Source: Jacaranda mimosifolia
Taxonomy: Eukaryota; Streptophyta; Magnoliopsida; Lamiales; Bignoniaceae
Reading direction: 5' to 3'
NCBI GenBank assembly: GCA_018894105.1
Contig: CM032122.1
Coordinates: forward strand, 36,053,404-36,117,403
DNA length: 64,000 bases
The position numbers were made by a program, and so were the translations under genes. Below the pieces are notes generated by a model that was not told the DNA's origin, searched no databases, and saw only the letters and a program-made list of their open reading frames with translations. This document shows positions 36,591-48,926 of the stretch, piece after piece (position 1 is the first letter of the stretch; each line of letters opens with the position of its first letter).

Positions 36591-36850
36591 TGCTCTCCAT
36601 CTTCTGAACATGCTATCTGTAGGTCTTCCCTGCGTCAACACTGTTTTCTGATTTCTTGTCCTTAGATCCTGCATTCTCCTATCCGATTCCTTCAGTCCTG
36701 TGTTCCCATCGAAGCTTCTCCTTGCATGGAGTCTCTTCGTCCAGCGAACTATTCAGCATCCAATGGCAGCTCTGCCGTCAACGAGTCATTCAGTCCATAC
36801 TTCCTCCACCACTCAGACAATTGAGGCATTGTTTTGGTCTTACAACCTCT
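36590..36850 (-). pseudogene. Possible decayed coding fragment, unidentified
   Basis: This stretch is more GC-balanced than its surroundings. The minus strand has a 26-residue frame (36749-36829) reading MPQLSEWWRKYGLNDSLTAE and onward to a stop. Beyond the stop, other frames give Lys/Glu/Arg-rich peptides such as SSLDEETPCKEKLRWEHRTE. This looks like a coding sequence broken by frame changes, or the last exon and 3' UTR of a lost gene. I do not recognise the family, and no complete gene can be built from it. Confidence 0.25.
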
Positions 36851-36880
36851 TACAATAAATTAAAGTCGTTCAAAATTAGA

Positions 36881-37122
36881 ACCATAACTATTAAAAAAAA
36901 ATAAGAAAAAAAAAAAGCTTGCCGAAAAATACAGTCAACATGCAAACATGCTTGCGTGGTTCTTGATTAATAAAGTTTTGTGTCTCATCATATGCTATAG
37001 AATCATAACTATTAAAAAAAAAAAAAATTTAAATAAGGTTTGCCGAAGAATACAGTCAACATTCAAACATGCTTGCGTGGTTCTTGGTTAATATAGTTTT
37101 GTGTCTCATCATATGCTACATA
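36881..37122 (+). repeat. Recent ~120-bp tandem duplication
   Basis: Copy 1 (36881-37001) and copy 2 (37002-37122) both run from CATAACTATTAAAAAA through GCCGAA-AATACAGTCAAC, CAAACATGCTTGCGTGG and TTTTGTGTCTCATCATATGC. They differ mainly in the length and content of the A-rich part. Confidence 0.85.
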
Positions 37123-38021
37123 TATCCCTATAAAAAAAATATATTACAAAAGTAAAACTATTTTAGAGAAGATGATCAAAAATAAGGAGTAGCAAAAAAT
37201 AAACACATAAAAACTAAAACATTAATAAATCAATATGAACAATCAAGAATTTCAATTCCAAATATGGGTGATTGTATATTATTATTATATGCAATTTATT
37301 AAATAATATATGATATTAATTACTAGTGTTATTTAATAATATAATTTTATTGTACTAATTTTTATCATAAATTTTATATTTCTTAATGAATTATGATTGT
37401 TTAATTCATCAAGTTATATGTAAGGTCACGAAAGCTCTTTCAATATCCGGGACTGAATTGATGAGATTAAGTTCGGCTGGATACTTCACAAGTTGAGTCG
37501 ATTCAAAATTGTAATTAAAATTTATCTCTTAAAAATATTGACATGACTAGGGTCACTAAGGGGCATACGATCTAACGAAAAAGCTAATACTCAAATCAGT
37601 AATTAATAAAAATTTCAAAATTTTAAATAAATTTTGCCAAATACCATCTTAGTGGTGGATCAAGGCAGTGCTCCTGGCCTAGCCAAGCTCTTTATGTTTA
37701 TGTGTTGTGTATAGAGTGAATTGCATTTTACTTCCCTGTCTTATTCATAAGTTACAAAAATACCCCCTAAGAAAAAAAAAGGCAATAACTCGCCTTATGT
37801 TTTTGAAAAAATGGCAAATTACCCCCCTCCATCCCCGTGGTGTAGTTCACACGCCGCAAATGCAATTGGTTGAGGGTTTTTTACTATTAAAATTTCAATT
37901 TTGCTCCTAAACATTAACTATTGGATGTATTGAATAAAATTAACAGCTTAGATTATTTCTATCTATAAAAAAATATAAAATCTATAAAAATATTTATATA
38001 CAATATATATATGTATATATT

Positions 38022-41000
38022 TGATATGGGGAAGTAAGACGAGCCCAACAGACCTAATAGAACCATCCCAAACCCAAGAATACATTGGGCTAATTGACCG
38101 ATAAAGGCTTTCAGTCTTTCTTCAATCGATCAGGCTATGGTCGAAAAGCCCACTACTAGAGAGTCGTCTTGACCCAATGAGGTCATGCATTCGACCAGAG
38201 TAAGGGCGAGAAACACTGCCGGAAGACATCTCGACTAGAAAAGGCCATGTATTCGACCAGAGTGGGCGGTGAGACCTATTGCTAGGAGACATCTCAACCA
38301 AAATAAGTCGACCAGAAGAGGTCCTGCATTCGACCAGAGTGGGCGGAGAGACCCATGGTCGGGGAGATATCTCGACCAGAATAGGTCGACCTACGGACAT
38401 GAAGGTTTCTCTCGCCACCAGTCACTGTCGCATTAAATGCGCTCAACCACTACTCTGCCACATTAAATAAACTGACATGCAGCGTTAAATGCAGAGATCT
38501 CCACCATATCCCAAAAGGATGTGGGGGTGCCACTTGGAAAGAGGATTCTAGATAAGGAAAAGACCTAAAAACCCTCATGCAAGAACAAAGGTCATCCTTG
38601 CAAGAGCAAGGGTACCATGGACATTTTGATATTCCACTTGGGACTATAAATACCCCCTTTTTCAGCCTCTCTGAAGGTGTGCCATTCCATACTACCAAAA
38701 CCTCACTCCGCTGCTCATCTTATCTGGTCATTTTATACTGACTTGAGCGTCGGAGTACCATAGTCGAGGGCACCTCGGCTAGCCTGATGTTTGCTCGTGG
38801 TTGCAGGACTCAACCCAAGTATCTGTGGAGCTCATTTACTCGACCAGGCAGGTCGATCCACTCATATTTCATCCCAATCTAATTATATACAATTTTTACC
38901 CTCATCACTTGGCGCCATCTGTGGGAAACAGAGTCTGTAACTTGAGAAATGGTAAACACGAGGCTAGCCTGCAGTCGACCTCACTGCTAAAGAATGATCA
39001 AGTCGACCCCGTTGCTAAAGAATGATCAAGTTGACCCCATAGTCGCATGATCAAATCGGCAAGTCGACCTCGTTGCTAAAGAATGATCAAGTCGACCCCG
39101 TAGTCGTATGATCAAATTGGCAAGTCGACCTACAATCGACCTCTCTGCTAAAGAATGATCAAGTCAACCCCATAGTCGCATGATCAAATTGGAAAGTCGA
39201 CCCGCAGTCGACCCCGTAGTCGCATGATCAAATTGGTTTTGAATCAGTTATTGAAGAAGGAACAAGTCGACCCCGTGGTTGACCCCATTATTAAAGAATG
39301 ATCAAGTCAACCTCGTAATCGCATGATCAAATTGGTTTTGAATCAGTTGCTAAAGGATGATCAAGTCGACCGCGCAGCTAAAGTATGATCAAGTCGACCC
39401 TGTAGTTGCATGATCAAATTGGCAAGTCTACCTCGCTACTAAAGAATGATCAAGTCGATCTCGTAGTCGCATGATCAAATTGGTTTTGAATCAATTATTG
39501 AAGAATGATCAAGTTGACCCCGTAGTCACATGATCAAATTGGTTTTAAATTAGTTGCTAAAGGATGATCAAGTCGACCCTGTAGTCGATCCCATTATTAA
39601 AGAATGATCAAGTCGACCCCGTAGTCTCATGATCAAATTGGTTTTGAATCAGTTATTGAAGAAGGATCAAGTCAACCCTGTGGCCGACCCCATTATTAAG
39701 GAATGATCAAGTCGACCTCGTAGTCACATGATCAAATTGGTTTTAACTCAGTTGCTAAAGTATGATGAAGTCGACCCCACTGCTAAAGTATGATCAAGTT
39801 GACCTTGTAGTCACATGATCAAATTGGCAAATCGACCTGTAGTGGACCTCGCTGCTAAAGAATGATTAAGTCGACCCCGTAGTCACATGATCAAATTAGC
39901 AAGTCGACCAGCAGTCGACCTCATTGCTAAAGAATTATCAAGTTGACCTCGTAGTCACATGATCATATTAGTTTTTGAATCATTTGCTAAAGGATGATCA
40001 AGTTTACCCTGAAGTCGACCTCGCTGCTAAAGAATGATCAAGTCGACCCCGTAGTCGACCCTGTTGCTAAAGAATGATCAATTCGACCCTACAATCAACC
40101 CCAGTACTAAAGAATGATCAATCCGACCCCGTAGTCAACCCCATTATTAAATAATGATCAAGTCGACCTCGTAGTCGCATGATCAAATTGGTTTTGAATC
40201 AGTTGCTAAAGGATAATCAAGTCGACCCTGCTGCTGAAGAATGATCAAGTCGACCCCGTGGTTGACCCCATTATTAAAGAATGATCAAGTCGATCTCGTA
40301 GTCGCAAGATCAAATTGGTTTTGAATTAGTTATTGAAGAAGGATTGAGTCGACCCCATTATTAAAGAATGATCAAGTCGACCCCGTATGATTAAATTGGT
40401 TTAAAATCAGTTATTGAAGAAGGATCAAGTCAACCCTGTCATTAAAAAATGATCAAGTCGATCTCGTAGTCGCATGATCAAATTGGTTTTAAATCAGTCA
40501 TTAAAGAATGATCAAAATTTAAGGTCAACAAAATGAAGAAAATCAACTACTCCCCATTCTTTCTCATCGCGAGCTCGATTAAGACTTGGGAATGGGGGAC
40601 TCCTGATATGGGGAAGTAAGACGAGCCCAACAGGCCTAATAGAACCATCTCATACCCAAGAATATATTGGGCTAATTGACCGATAAAGGCTAACAGTCTT
40701 CCTTCAATCGATCAGACTATGGTTGAAAAGCCCTCAACTAGAGAGTTGTCTCGACCCAATGAGGTCACGCAGTCAACCAGAGTGGCAGCGAGACCCACTG
40801 TCGGGAGACATCTCGACTAGAATAGATCGACCAGAAGAGGTCATGCATTCAACCAGAGTGGGCGGTGAGACCCATTGCCGGGAGACATCTCGACCAGAAT
40901 AAGTCGACCAAAAGAGGTCATGCATTCGACCAGAGTGGGCAGAGAGACCCAAGGTCAGGGAGATATCTCGACTAGAATATATCGACCTATGGGCATGAAG

Positions 41001-41513
41001 GTTTCTCTCGCCACCAGTCGTTGTTGCATTAAATGCGCTCAACCACTACTCTGCCACATTAAATACACTGACAGGTGGCTTGCCTCTGCATTAAATGCAA
41101 AGATCTCCACCATATCCCAAAAGGATGTGGAGGCGCCACCTGGAAAGAGGATTCTAGATAAAGAAAAGACCTAAAAACCCTCATGCAAGGATAAAGATCC
41201 TCCCTGCAAGAGCAAGGGTACCATGGACATTTTGATATTCCACTTGGGACTATAAATACCCCATTTTCAACCTCTCTGAAGGTATGTCATTCTATACTAT
41301 AAAACCCTCACTCCGCTGCTCATCTTATCTAGTCATTCTCATACTAACTTGAGCATTGGAGTGCCATAGCTGATGGCACCTCAGCTAGCCTGACGTTTGC
41401 TCGTGGTTGCAGGACTCAGCCCAGGTATCTGTGGAGCTCATTTACTCGACCAGGCAGGTCGATCCACTTAGATTCCGTCCCAATCCAGTTATATACAGTT
41501 TTTACCCTCATCA
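38022..41513. mobile_element. Non-autonomous LTR retrotransposon (LARD/TRIM-like), complete
   Basis: LTRs at 38022-38907 (886 bp) and 40604-41513 (910 bp) both begin TGATATGGGGAAGTAAGACG and end TTTTACCCTCATCA. The target duplication ATATT lies at 38017-38021 and 41514-41518. A primer-binding-site candidate, TGGCGCCATCTGTGGG, starts at 38910, and a purine-rich tract with AATGGGGGA precedes the 3' LTR. Both LTRs carry a TATAAATA box (38645 and 41251). They also contain about three ~80-bp subrepeats with CGACCAGA and GTGGGCGG cores. The 1.7-kb interior has no gag or pol. A short ATGGTAAACACGAGGC start at 38949 runs into a stop after 13 codons. It must have moved using proteins from another element. 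Confidence 0.9.
38945..40520 (+). repeat. Tandem repeat array forming the retrotransposon interior
   Basis: Dozens of imperfect copies occur of a unit built from AAAGAATGATCAAGTCGACC, CCGTAGTCGCATGATCAAAT and, in some copies, TGGTTTTGAATCAGTTATTG. Spacing varies from about 35 to 80 bp. The unit contains the palindromes GTCGAC and TGATCA in nearly every copy. Plus-strand frames hit TGA or TAG in each unit, so the array is not coding. Confidence 0.9.
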
Positions 41514-41959
41514 ATATTTATTAAATATATAGTTATTATAGACATATTTATATATAACTATATTTATATATATACATATATATAAATGTATATAACCCAC
41601 CAACCCTCCCCCCACCCCTCAAACGGCGGCCATGGCCACCCTTCACAGGGCGAAAATGGCCGGCCATTCTCACCGTTATATATATATATATATGTATGTA
41701 TATAATTTTTTAAAAAAATAAAAATTTTCGGCCACCGGCCACCATGGCTGGATACGGCGGGCCATGGTGGCCGGTGGTCAGACCTGGCCAGGTATGGCAA
41801 TTTTTGTGGCTGCCATGGCAGCCAGTAAAGGTAAGGGGTTGGGTGACGGATGGGGGGTAGGTAAATATAATATAGTTATATATTTATGTTTATTTATTAA
41901 TATATATATATAAATATAAATATATTATGTAGTTATAATGTATTATATTATATACTTTA

Positions 41960-44900
41960 TGTAACATCCCTAAAATTCAGTATTTTGAATAAATAAGGAT
42001 TTAGAAATTAAGATGATAATTAATCGAATTTTAAGGCTCGAGGGAATAAATAAAAGGACTTGATTGCAAAAGTTTTAGAAGTTTTGGGGGTCAATGTGAG
42101 AGAAATAAAAGTTTGAGGATCTCAAAATAAATTTGTTTGGACTTGACTGTCCAAAAACAGGAATTATGGGGGTCAAAGTGTAAGAAATAAAAATTGGAGG
42201 ACTCAATTGAAGGTCAGGGATCAAATTGAAAGCGGTTTGAAACTTTTGGGGTGAAAATAAAGTCGGTCAGAAGTTTGGGGGTCAAAATTGAAGAAGCTGA
42301 AAATATTTTTACATATATCAATGAAGGACAAATTTTCTTCAAATTCTCAAAAATGGCCCAAACTCACCCCCACCGGCGAATCATCGGAAAACCACCGTGA
42401 AACCCGAAACAAAGATCATATTCATGCTCCTCTCAGCTCAGGGAGCAAAATCATACCAACTTTCATCCAAAACAACCGGTAGAACCGTCGGAAAATCGAG
42501 CTCGACAGCGGAGCTCGATGGAGGTGATGGTTTCGCCATTTCCAGATGCGAAAAATGGTGATGTTTGGGTGGGTTGTGGCCGTGAGCTTATGGGTAGGCT
42601 GGTAGTGGTGTCAATTTGGTGAAACGGCGAACGGTGGTGGCGGAATTGAAGATGGGTTGTCCGCAGCGGAGGTTAGGGTTAACCGCGGCTTCAAGCGGCC
42701 AATTGACCGGCCTACGGTGGTCGAAGTACGAAATTGGTTGTGGGGTTGTGATCGCCTCGACGAAGCGCACCTGCTAGTGGTGGCGGTGTCCATCGACGGC
42801 GGCGGCACGTGTGGCACTATTCAGACAGCTTATGCAGAATGTGATTCTAGTCTCGTCTGGACTAGTTTCGACGTGAAATTGGGTCCCGATTCGACCCAAT
42901 CTGGGTAAATTTCAATAATCGAAGTTTGATTTGATTAAATTATTGAATGTAATTGGATTTTCGGATGAAGTTGATTGCAATTAGAAGTAAGATTGTTAAA
43001 CCATAATTTAGCCTAAGATTATAGATTAATCTTGTAATTCATATGGTATTGAATTTATTCGACTCGGATGAATTATCAGCTTGTCGTTGAGACTTTAATG
43101 AAATGTTAATCATTAGTTTATCGGCTTATCGAGTTAAGGACTATGATAAATGATGAACCTGCACAGTTAAGTGTAACATGGAATTAAGAATTGTGATTGA
43201 GGAATCATAGTCAATATTGGGTTTAAGTTATGCATTCTGAATTTTAAATCAGTTGGGAAACAAGGTCATAGACTGTTTAAATATCTAAGAATTATCAGGA
43301 CTATATTAGAATATCCTTAAGTTTGATAATGACGTTCATTATGCTTATAGTGAAGGCTCAGAAGATTGATGAAATGATAACTCGAGTTATTTTGTGACAG
43401 TGCTTTCGATTTAACTAAAAAGCCAGAACCTGAGTGACTATACGATTAAGAATTCCCCTACATTTTCCAGGTGAGTTTTCATTAGCTTTCTTGCTGGGGG
43501 AAGAACATATGTGCTAGTTATTATGTCTTGCCGCTTGGTTCTATTTGTGTTAAGATTCGATGATCGATACGTGCTCGTTCTATGCTATTCTTTAGCTCTC
43601 ATGTTCACTTGGTTAGTTTATTTGAGCTATCCCTTTTGCTCGAAATTCTCAAATTATTGCTACCTAAACTTACAATTTTGATGGATACAATTTTTTATCT
43701 TGTACATTTACATTGATACATGTATATCAGTTTTATTTGGCTTCTCTTCTGCTAAAATTATCATTTACCTATGTAACATTGACTTGCTGCTCTTGAATTC
43801 TTTCAGTAGTTAGTTGGACTTCTCTTATCCTTATTTGTAATTCTTGGACTATTCATACCTGAGTTCCCTCACCCATATTACATGACTGATTCCGCATCCC
43901 ACCATTTACTTCCACCCAAGTTTTGATAAAGTTAACTGTTTATCAAAATAGCACTCCACATTGCCCTTTCTCACTGAGCATTTTTATTGATATTAATTAA
44001 TGTCGCTTTAGCTAAAGTTGGCGATTGTGTTGAGAAAGCTAAAAAGTGATTTTGAAATATATGTTATTATCGTCATGTCTATCTTGAAATCAGCCTAGGG
44101 CTGAATTAGTGATTTCATATTAACATGGCGACTTGATGTGTTCAGTGAAATGTTGTTGGTCATGTTAAGTGATAACAGTGAAAGTGTTTAATACCCTTGG
44201 GGGTGGGCCATGGGATCGGTTACGAAAGGCGACCGGGCGGAACGGACCAATGATGACAGACCTTTCGGCTGATACCCGTGCACGATGCACACACAATCCC
44301 TACTCATGAGGCTAGCTGGAGGTAGCTATTTATGAGCGGGATCAGGCATTAGCTAGCCATGCCCGGTGAGTGATTAAGTGTCCGAGCCGATCACTCGGTA
44401 CTTTGGAGGAATAAGGATTTTCGTGCTTTCAAAAGTGGAGTGATATGCTAGGAGATCCACCAACAGTAAAAGTGTGAAAGTGATTATTAATTTTATTTTA
44501 TATTTTGAAACTCGAATATTTAACACAAACTCAGTGATTGTTCAAGTGATATGTCGACCCCTTATGGTCGTAATCGTGAGTTAAAATTCCCTTGTGAAAG
44601 TTAGTGAATTTGTGAAGTCTCATCACTAGTATGGGACGGTGGTGAGATGGATCACTCAAAATTTTGATTAAAATATTCTCTCACAGCTCTTGAGAATAAA
44701 TGTACCTCTACTTGTCTCTTATATAATAATTACGAAGTTGCTACCTTGTGTTTATTGTAATTTATCTCACTAAGTCATTCGGACTTATGTTGTTATTATT
44801 GTTCTCCGTTCTTACTCCCAATAAGAACAAGTGATGAAGATAGACTAGCCCCAGCCACACATGAGCCAATGAGGGTGATAGAAATGCCGAGGGTGATTCG

Positions 44901-45060
44901 AAATGTTTCGGCTCAGAAGTAAGTATCTGATGGAGATGGTTGTAGGATTTAATTATTTTGAAAATTTTGATAAGTATATTTTCTGTTGTGAGAATGACGT
45001 GTGGCATTGTGTGAGTAGCACCTCGACCGGAAGCAGGCGCCTCCTGGTCGGGGTGTTACA
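41960..45060. mobile_element. Solo LTR of a large Ty3/Gypsy-type retrotransposon
   Basis: The 3,101-bp unit begins TGTAACATCCC and ends GGGTGTTACA, the typical inverted termini of large plant Ty3/Gypsy LTRs. The 5-bp duplication CTTTA flanks it at 41955-41959 and 45061-45065. No internal domain or second LTR is present, so recombination between two LTRs probably removed the body. Short open frames inside (for example 42588-42908) are LTR sequence, not genes. The Tekay/Del-like lineage is suggested by LTR length and termini only. Confidence 0.85.
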
Positions 45061-45099
45061 CTTTATATTTATACTTATAGTATATTATATATTTGTATA

Positions 45100-45790
45100 T
45101 AATATATATATGAAAAAAAAGAATAAATATATGAATATATTTATGTTTAAATTTATATATAATATATAACATATAAATTTTGTATATTTATTTACAAAAA
45201 TATAAATATTATTAAATAATTTATATATTTACATACTTATATCTAAATATATACAAAAATAAAAAATAACCAAATTAGAGAAATGAAATATAATATATGG
45301 ATATATTAATGTTTACATTTATATATAGTATATAACATATAAATTTTGTATATCTGTATACAAAAATAGAAATATATACATAAATATTATAAAATAATTT
45401 ATATATATTTATATATTTACACATTTATATTTAAATATATAGAAACATAAAAAATAACTAAATTAGAGAAATGAAATATAATATATGAATATTTATGTAT
45501 AAATATATTTATAAATATATCAATATATTTATGTTTACATTTATATATAATATATAACATATAAATTTTGTATATCTGTATACAAAAATATAAATATATA
45601 CATAAATATTATTAAATAATTTACATATAGTTATATATTAAACATAAATATATAACATATTACGTATAAATTTTGTATATTTATATACAAAAATATAAAT
45701 ATATCCATAAATATTATTAAATAATTTTTATATATCTATATATTTACATATTTATATTTAAATATATACAAAAATAAAAAAAATAGAGAA
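45100..45790 (+). repeat. ~180-bp AT-rich minisatellite
   Basis: Three to four copies occur of a unit with AAATGAAATATAATATATG, ATGTTTACATTTATATATA, TATAACATATAAATTTTG and ACAAAAATA-AAATATA. Starts are near 45110, 45285, 45470 and 45640, and the last copy is incomplete. It lies in the host element next to the solo LTR. Confidence 0.7.
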
Positions 45791-46093
45791 TGAAAATAAA
45801 TAAATAAAAATAATTCTTTTTAAATTTAACAGTAAAAAAATTAATGTGAAAGAGAATGATATAAGCTATTTAAAAACATATGAAAAATAATAAATAAATT
45901 GAAAATAGATTAAATGAGTAAGGGTAATATAATCTTTATATATAAAAATTAGAATTAAATTGCATCAAATAAGAAGGAGAAGGCAGTGTGCTATTTTTTC
46001 AAAAGCATAAGGGGGTTATTGCCTTTTTTTTTTTTCATAAAGGGGCTTTTGGCCTTTTTTTATTTTCACATGGGGGTAAAACCCAATTTGCCC

Positions 46094-47992
46094 ATTTTGT
46101 ATATATATATATATATATATATAGATCACGACAAATTTACTTTTTAAAATACGAATAAAAGATTCCATCAAAATGTATAGGTCCATTTTTGTTTAATTTT
46201 ATAATATATCAAATGCACGTAATGAATTATTACCCACCATCGCAAGTTGTATGGTACTTCACGTGCATATCCCTTTCATAGTAAAAATAATAGTTTATTA
46301 GATATTTTGCCGCTATAAAATACTTAAAAAATTATTTTCTTTCAATTCTCTTGTAGTTTTTCAATTAGTGAACGATGTTGCCATGTTGGTATGGCTGGAT
46401 CTACTTCGACGCGAAACGTTATCTTGATATATGTAGGGATGGCGACGTGCGATTTGTTCAGACATGCTCTCAAAAATCAGCTAAATGGCTTCCGGTTTTG
46501 GATTTTCCCAGGCTGAAGCCGCACTCGCTATCCATGAACGCTCACTTGATGTCATGCTAACTAGATATTTTTATTTATTTATTTATTTTGTATATTTTTC
46601 ATATTCCTCATAATTAATGCATAACTTGTATCCCTTTTGAATTTCAGATTTCTCCACCACCAACTATATATGTTGGAAAGTCAGTTATGCGATCTTTAAT
46701 TTAGTTGCATGAGTCTCACAGACAGAGTGTGAGATTAGAAATCTCAAATATTAACAAACTCATAACATACATGTGAACAAATAAATTAAGATATATATTG
46801 AAAAGCTTTTGTCCAGATTTCATGTTGTCTCTTAACCAGATAGATATGAGTCACAAAGGTAAATCGATTAGTTAAAGTAGGAAAATTATGTTAGGTGTTT
46901 GTTGGTTTCTGAAATTATATATTTTAAGCCAAAAAGAAAGATAGCGACATTATTTAAATATTATTGTGGAAAGTTGTTGTTCATTACATATATTAAGTGA
47001 CAATAATTTTTGCCATAATAATAATTTTTTTAAAGTTTAATAATGACAAAATTTAATAACATATTCTATCACACGTTGTAGTTAAATTTTTTATTATCAC
47101 TTGCAATAATTTGAAATACTAGTTCTTATCTATTAGGTTATTGTATGCTAAAAACATTACTGTTACTTCGTAAATATTTTTAATAATAAAATAGAAATTA
47201 TTATGAAATAATGTTAAAAATGAATGATAATTTTCACACTCCCATTTAATTACTTTTTGTTAATCATTTTATTTTTTTAGTATTCGTTAAACATATCTTC
47301 ACATTACACACATTAAAATTCGCTTTCAACAACATAAATAATTCAGGTAACAAAAGTCTATTATGATGGCAATTTTCCCCAAAAACCTAACCACAAGAGT
47401 ATAGCTTGTAGAAAATCTAACAACTCTGAAATCAATATATATCCGGGCCAGTATGCCTTTACGTTAAACAACCAAAAATAACAATTTTGTCCTTAGACAC
47501 AAGCTTGTGGAAGGTATTCTGAATTTTCTATTTCATTTTATGTTTTATTTTTTATTACAATGTGATATATATATATGTATCAAGTGCAATTGATTTTTAA
47601 TTAATTATTTTTATAAAAAATTATTTAATACATATATTATATATTCATTTAATAAAATATGAGATGAAATATATATTGAGACGGGAAATTTAACCAGAAA
47701 AGAAAGTAATGATTGTACTGGTGCTAATAAATTTACTTGCAAGTTGCACAAGAAAGTGACGTCAGTATTGAAGGCAACAGAACGCATTTGAGTGTTCTTT
47801 TATACTATTGGATTATTAAATTTATTAAATTTAATTACCTAAACAAGGTATTATGACAAGCAACTCCACAAAATTAAATAAATATTTGTTAGTAGGTGCA
47901 ACCATACGTGATTGATTCAACATATATACATGGTGATTGATTGATGTTATTTTAGTGATTGATTCGACACATCACACATGCCAGAAAAAATA
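46094..47992. other. Intergenic DNA; no gene seen
   Basis: An (AT)n run at 46100-46122 is followed by AT-rich sequence. A 61-codon frame at 46375-46560 has slightly higher GC (MLPCWYGWIYFDAKRYLDIC) but no recognisable domain or splice partners. No other feature was found. Confidence 0.45.
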
Positions 47993-48283
47993 AGGGAATG
48001 TTTGGTTATGTTTCTCAAAATAATATTATTTTGAAGAAATATAATTAAATATATTATTTATTTATTTTCAAAATACATATTTTTTAGTATATACATATAT
48101 ACTATATATATTATATATTATATATTATATATTATTCCAACATTAAAAAAATTACTCAATTTTATTTTCATCTCAAAAAATCAACAAAAATAACATTAAT
48201 TTGACTGTTATTATAGAAAATATCCTCCCTTCTAAAACATAAACAAATATACTAAAAAACAAACCAAACATTCCCTTAGTATA
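47993..48283. mobile_element. Short MITE with inverted AAGGGAATGTTTGGTT ends
   Basis: The left end is AAGGGAATGTTTGGTTATG and the right end is its inverted form, AACCAAACATTCCCTT. The ~290-bp interior is AT-rich with TATATTATATATTATA runs. The target-site duplication is unclear. It lies about 640 bp upstream of the ATL-like gene. Confidence 0.65.
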
Positions 48284-48926
48284 TGATCTTAAAATACTAC
48301 AATCTAAATTGCAAAATTAACTTAATCGAATTTGAAGCAATTAGCTACCACTAATCCTTGATTGATCATTAAATTTTTTATATATTAATTTTTTACGGTC
48401 TTTTACGGATATGCCTTTAAATTAATAGCTAATAATTTTTATGTGATTGTTATTTTAAAAAATTATATTTATTATAAAAAATAGATAACTATAATTTAAA
48501 ATCGTAACTACAAAATTAATTTTGATAGCTAAATTTTTAATAGCAAGAAAAATTACATTTACTATAAAAAATATCGAACTATTGATAGCTAAGAATTTTT
48601 TTTATTTTTTTATTTTTTTATTCATTTTTTGATAGCTACGAAATTGTTTTCTCTAACCTATATTTTATAATAGTCTGCCAATCTTCTAAAAACACACTCG
48701 CTCCCACAAAATACCATGTAAGCGTAAATTTTGTCTATTCAGCCTCAACGTGATTTTGTTTTGCTTACTCGCTTCTTCCCCGGAATCTCCTCCACCGCAC
48801 TGAGGTACTGGTCAGTAAGGATTACACCTTACTATTTACTGCAGCTTTAGCCCTCAACATTACAAGAGTAGCATCTCTCTCGTCTCCACCTAATCTTTAT
48901 CTTTGCCGCTTGGAGCGCTGATAAAG

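Larger units (their letters stand above)
37716..46093. mobile_element. Host element with inverted ends, split by two nested retroelement insertions
   Basis: The left end (37716-37860) contains GTGAATTGCATTTTACTTCC, AAAAAGGCAATAACTCGCC and TTATGTTTTTGAAAAAATGG. The reverse complement of 45980-46093 contains GGGCAAATTGGGTTTTACCC, AAAAAGGCAATAACCCCC and TTATGCTTTTGAAAAAATAG. The ends are thus inverted repeats. Removing the LTR element (38022-41518) and the solo LTR with its duplication (41960-45065) leaves about 1.8 kb of AT-rich, non-coding sequence. That sequence includes a GC-rich inverted block with GGCCATGG/CCATGGCC motifs (41596-41860). No clean target-site duplication was found. It is possibly Mutator-like. 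Confidence 0.5.

Noticed and set aside
38945..40520. Repeat array considered as a CRISPR
   Set aside because: Units are irregular, spacers are themselves repeated, and the array lies between two LTRs in a plant nuclear genome.
42288..42908. Several frames of 60-83 codons on both strands
   Set aside because: They lie wholly inside the solo LTR, overlap each other and match no retrotransposon protein.
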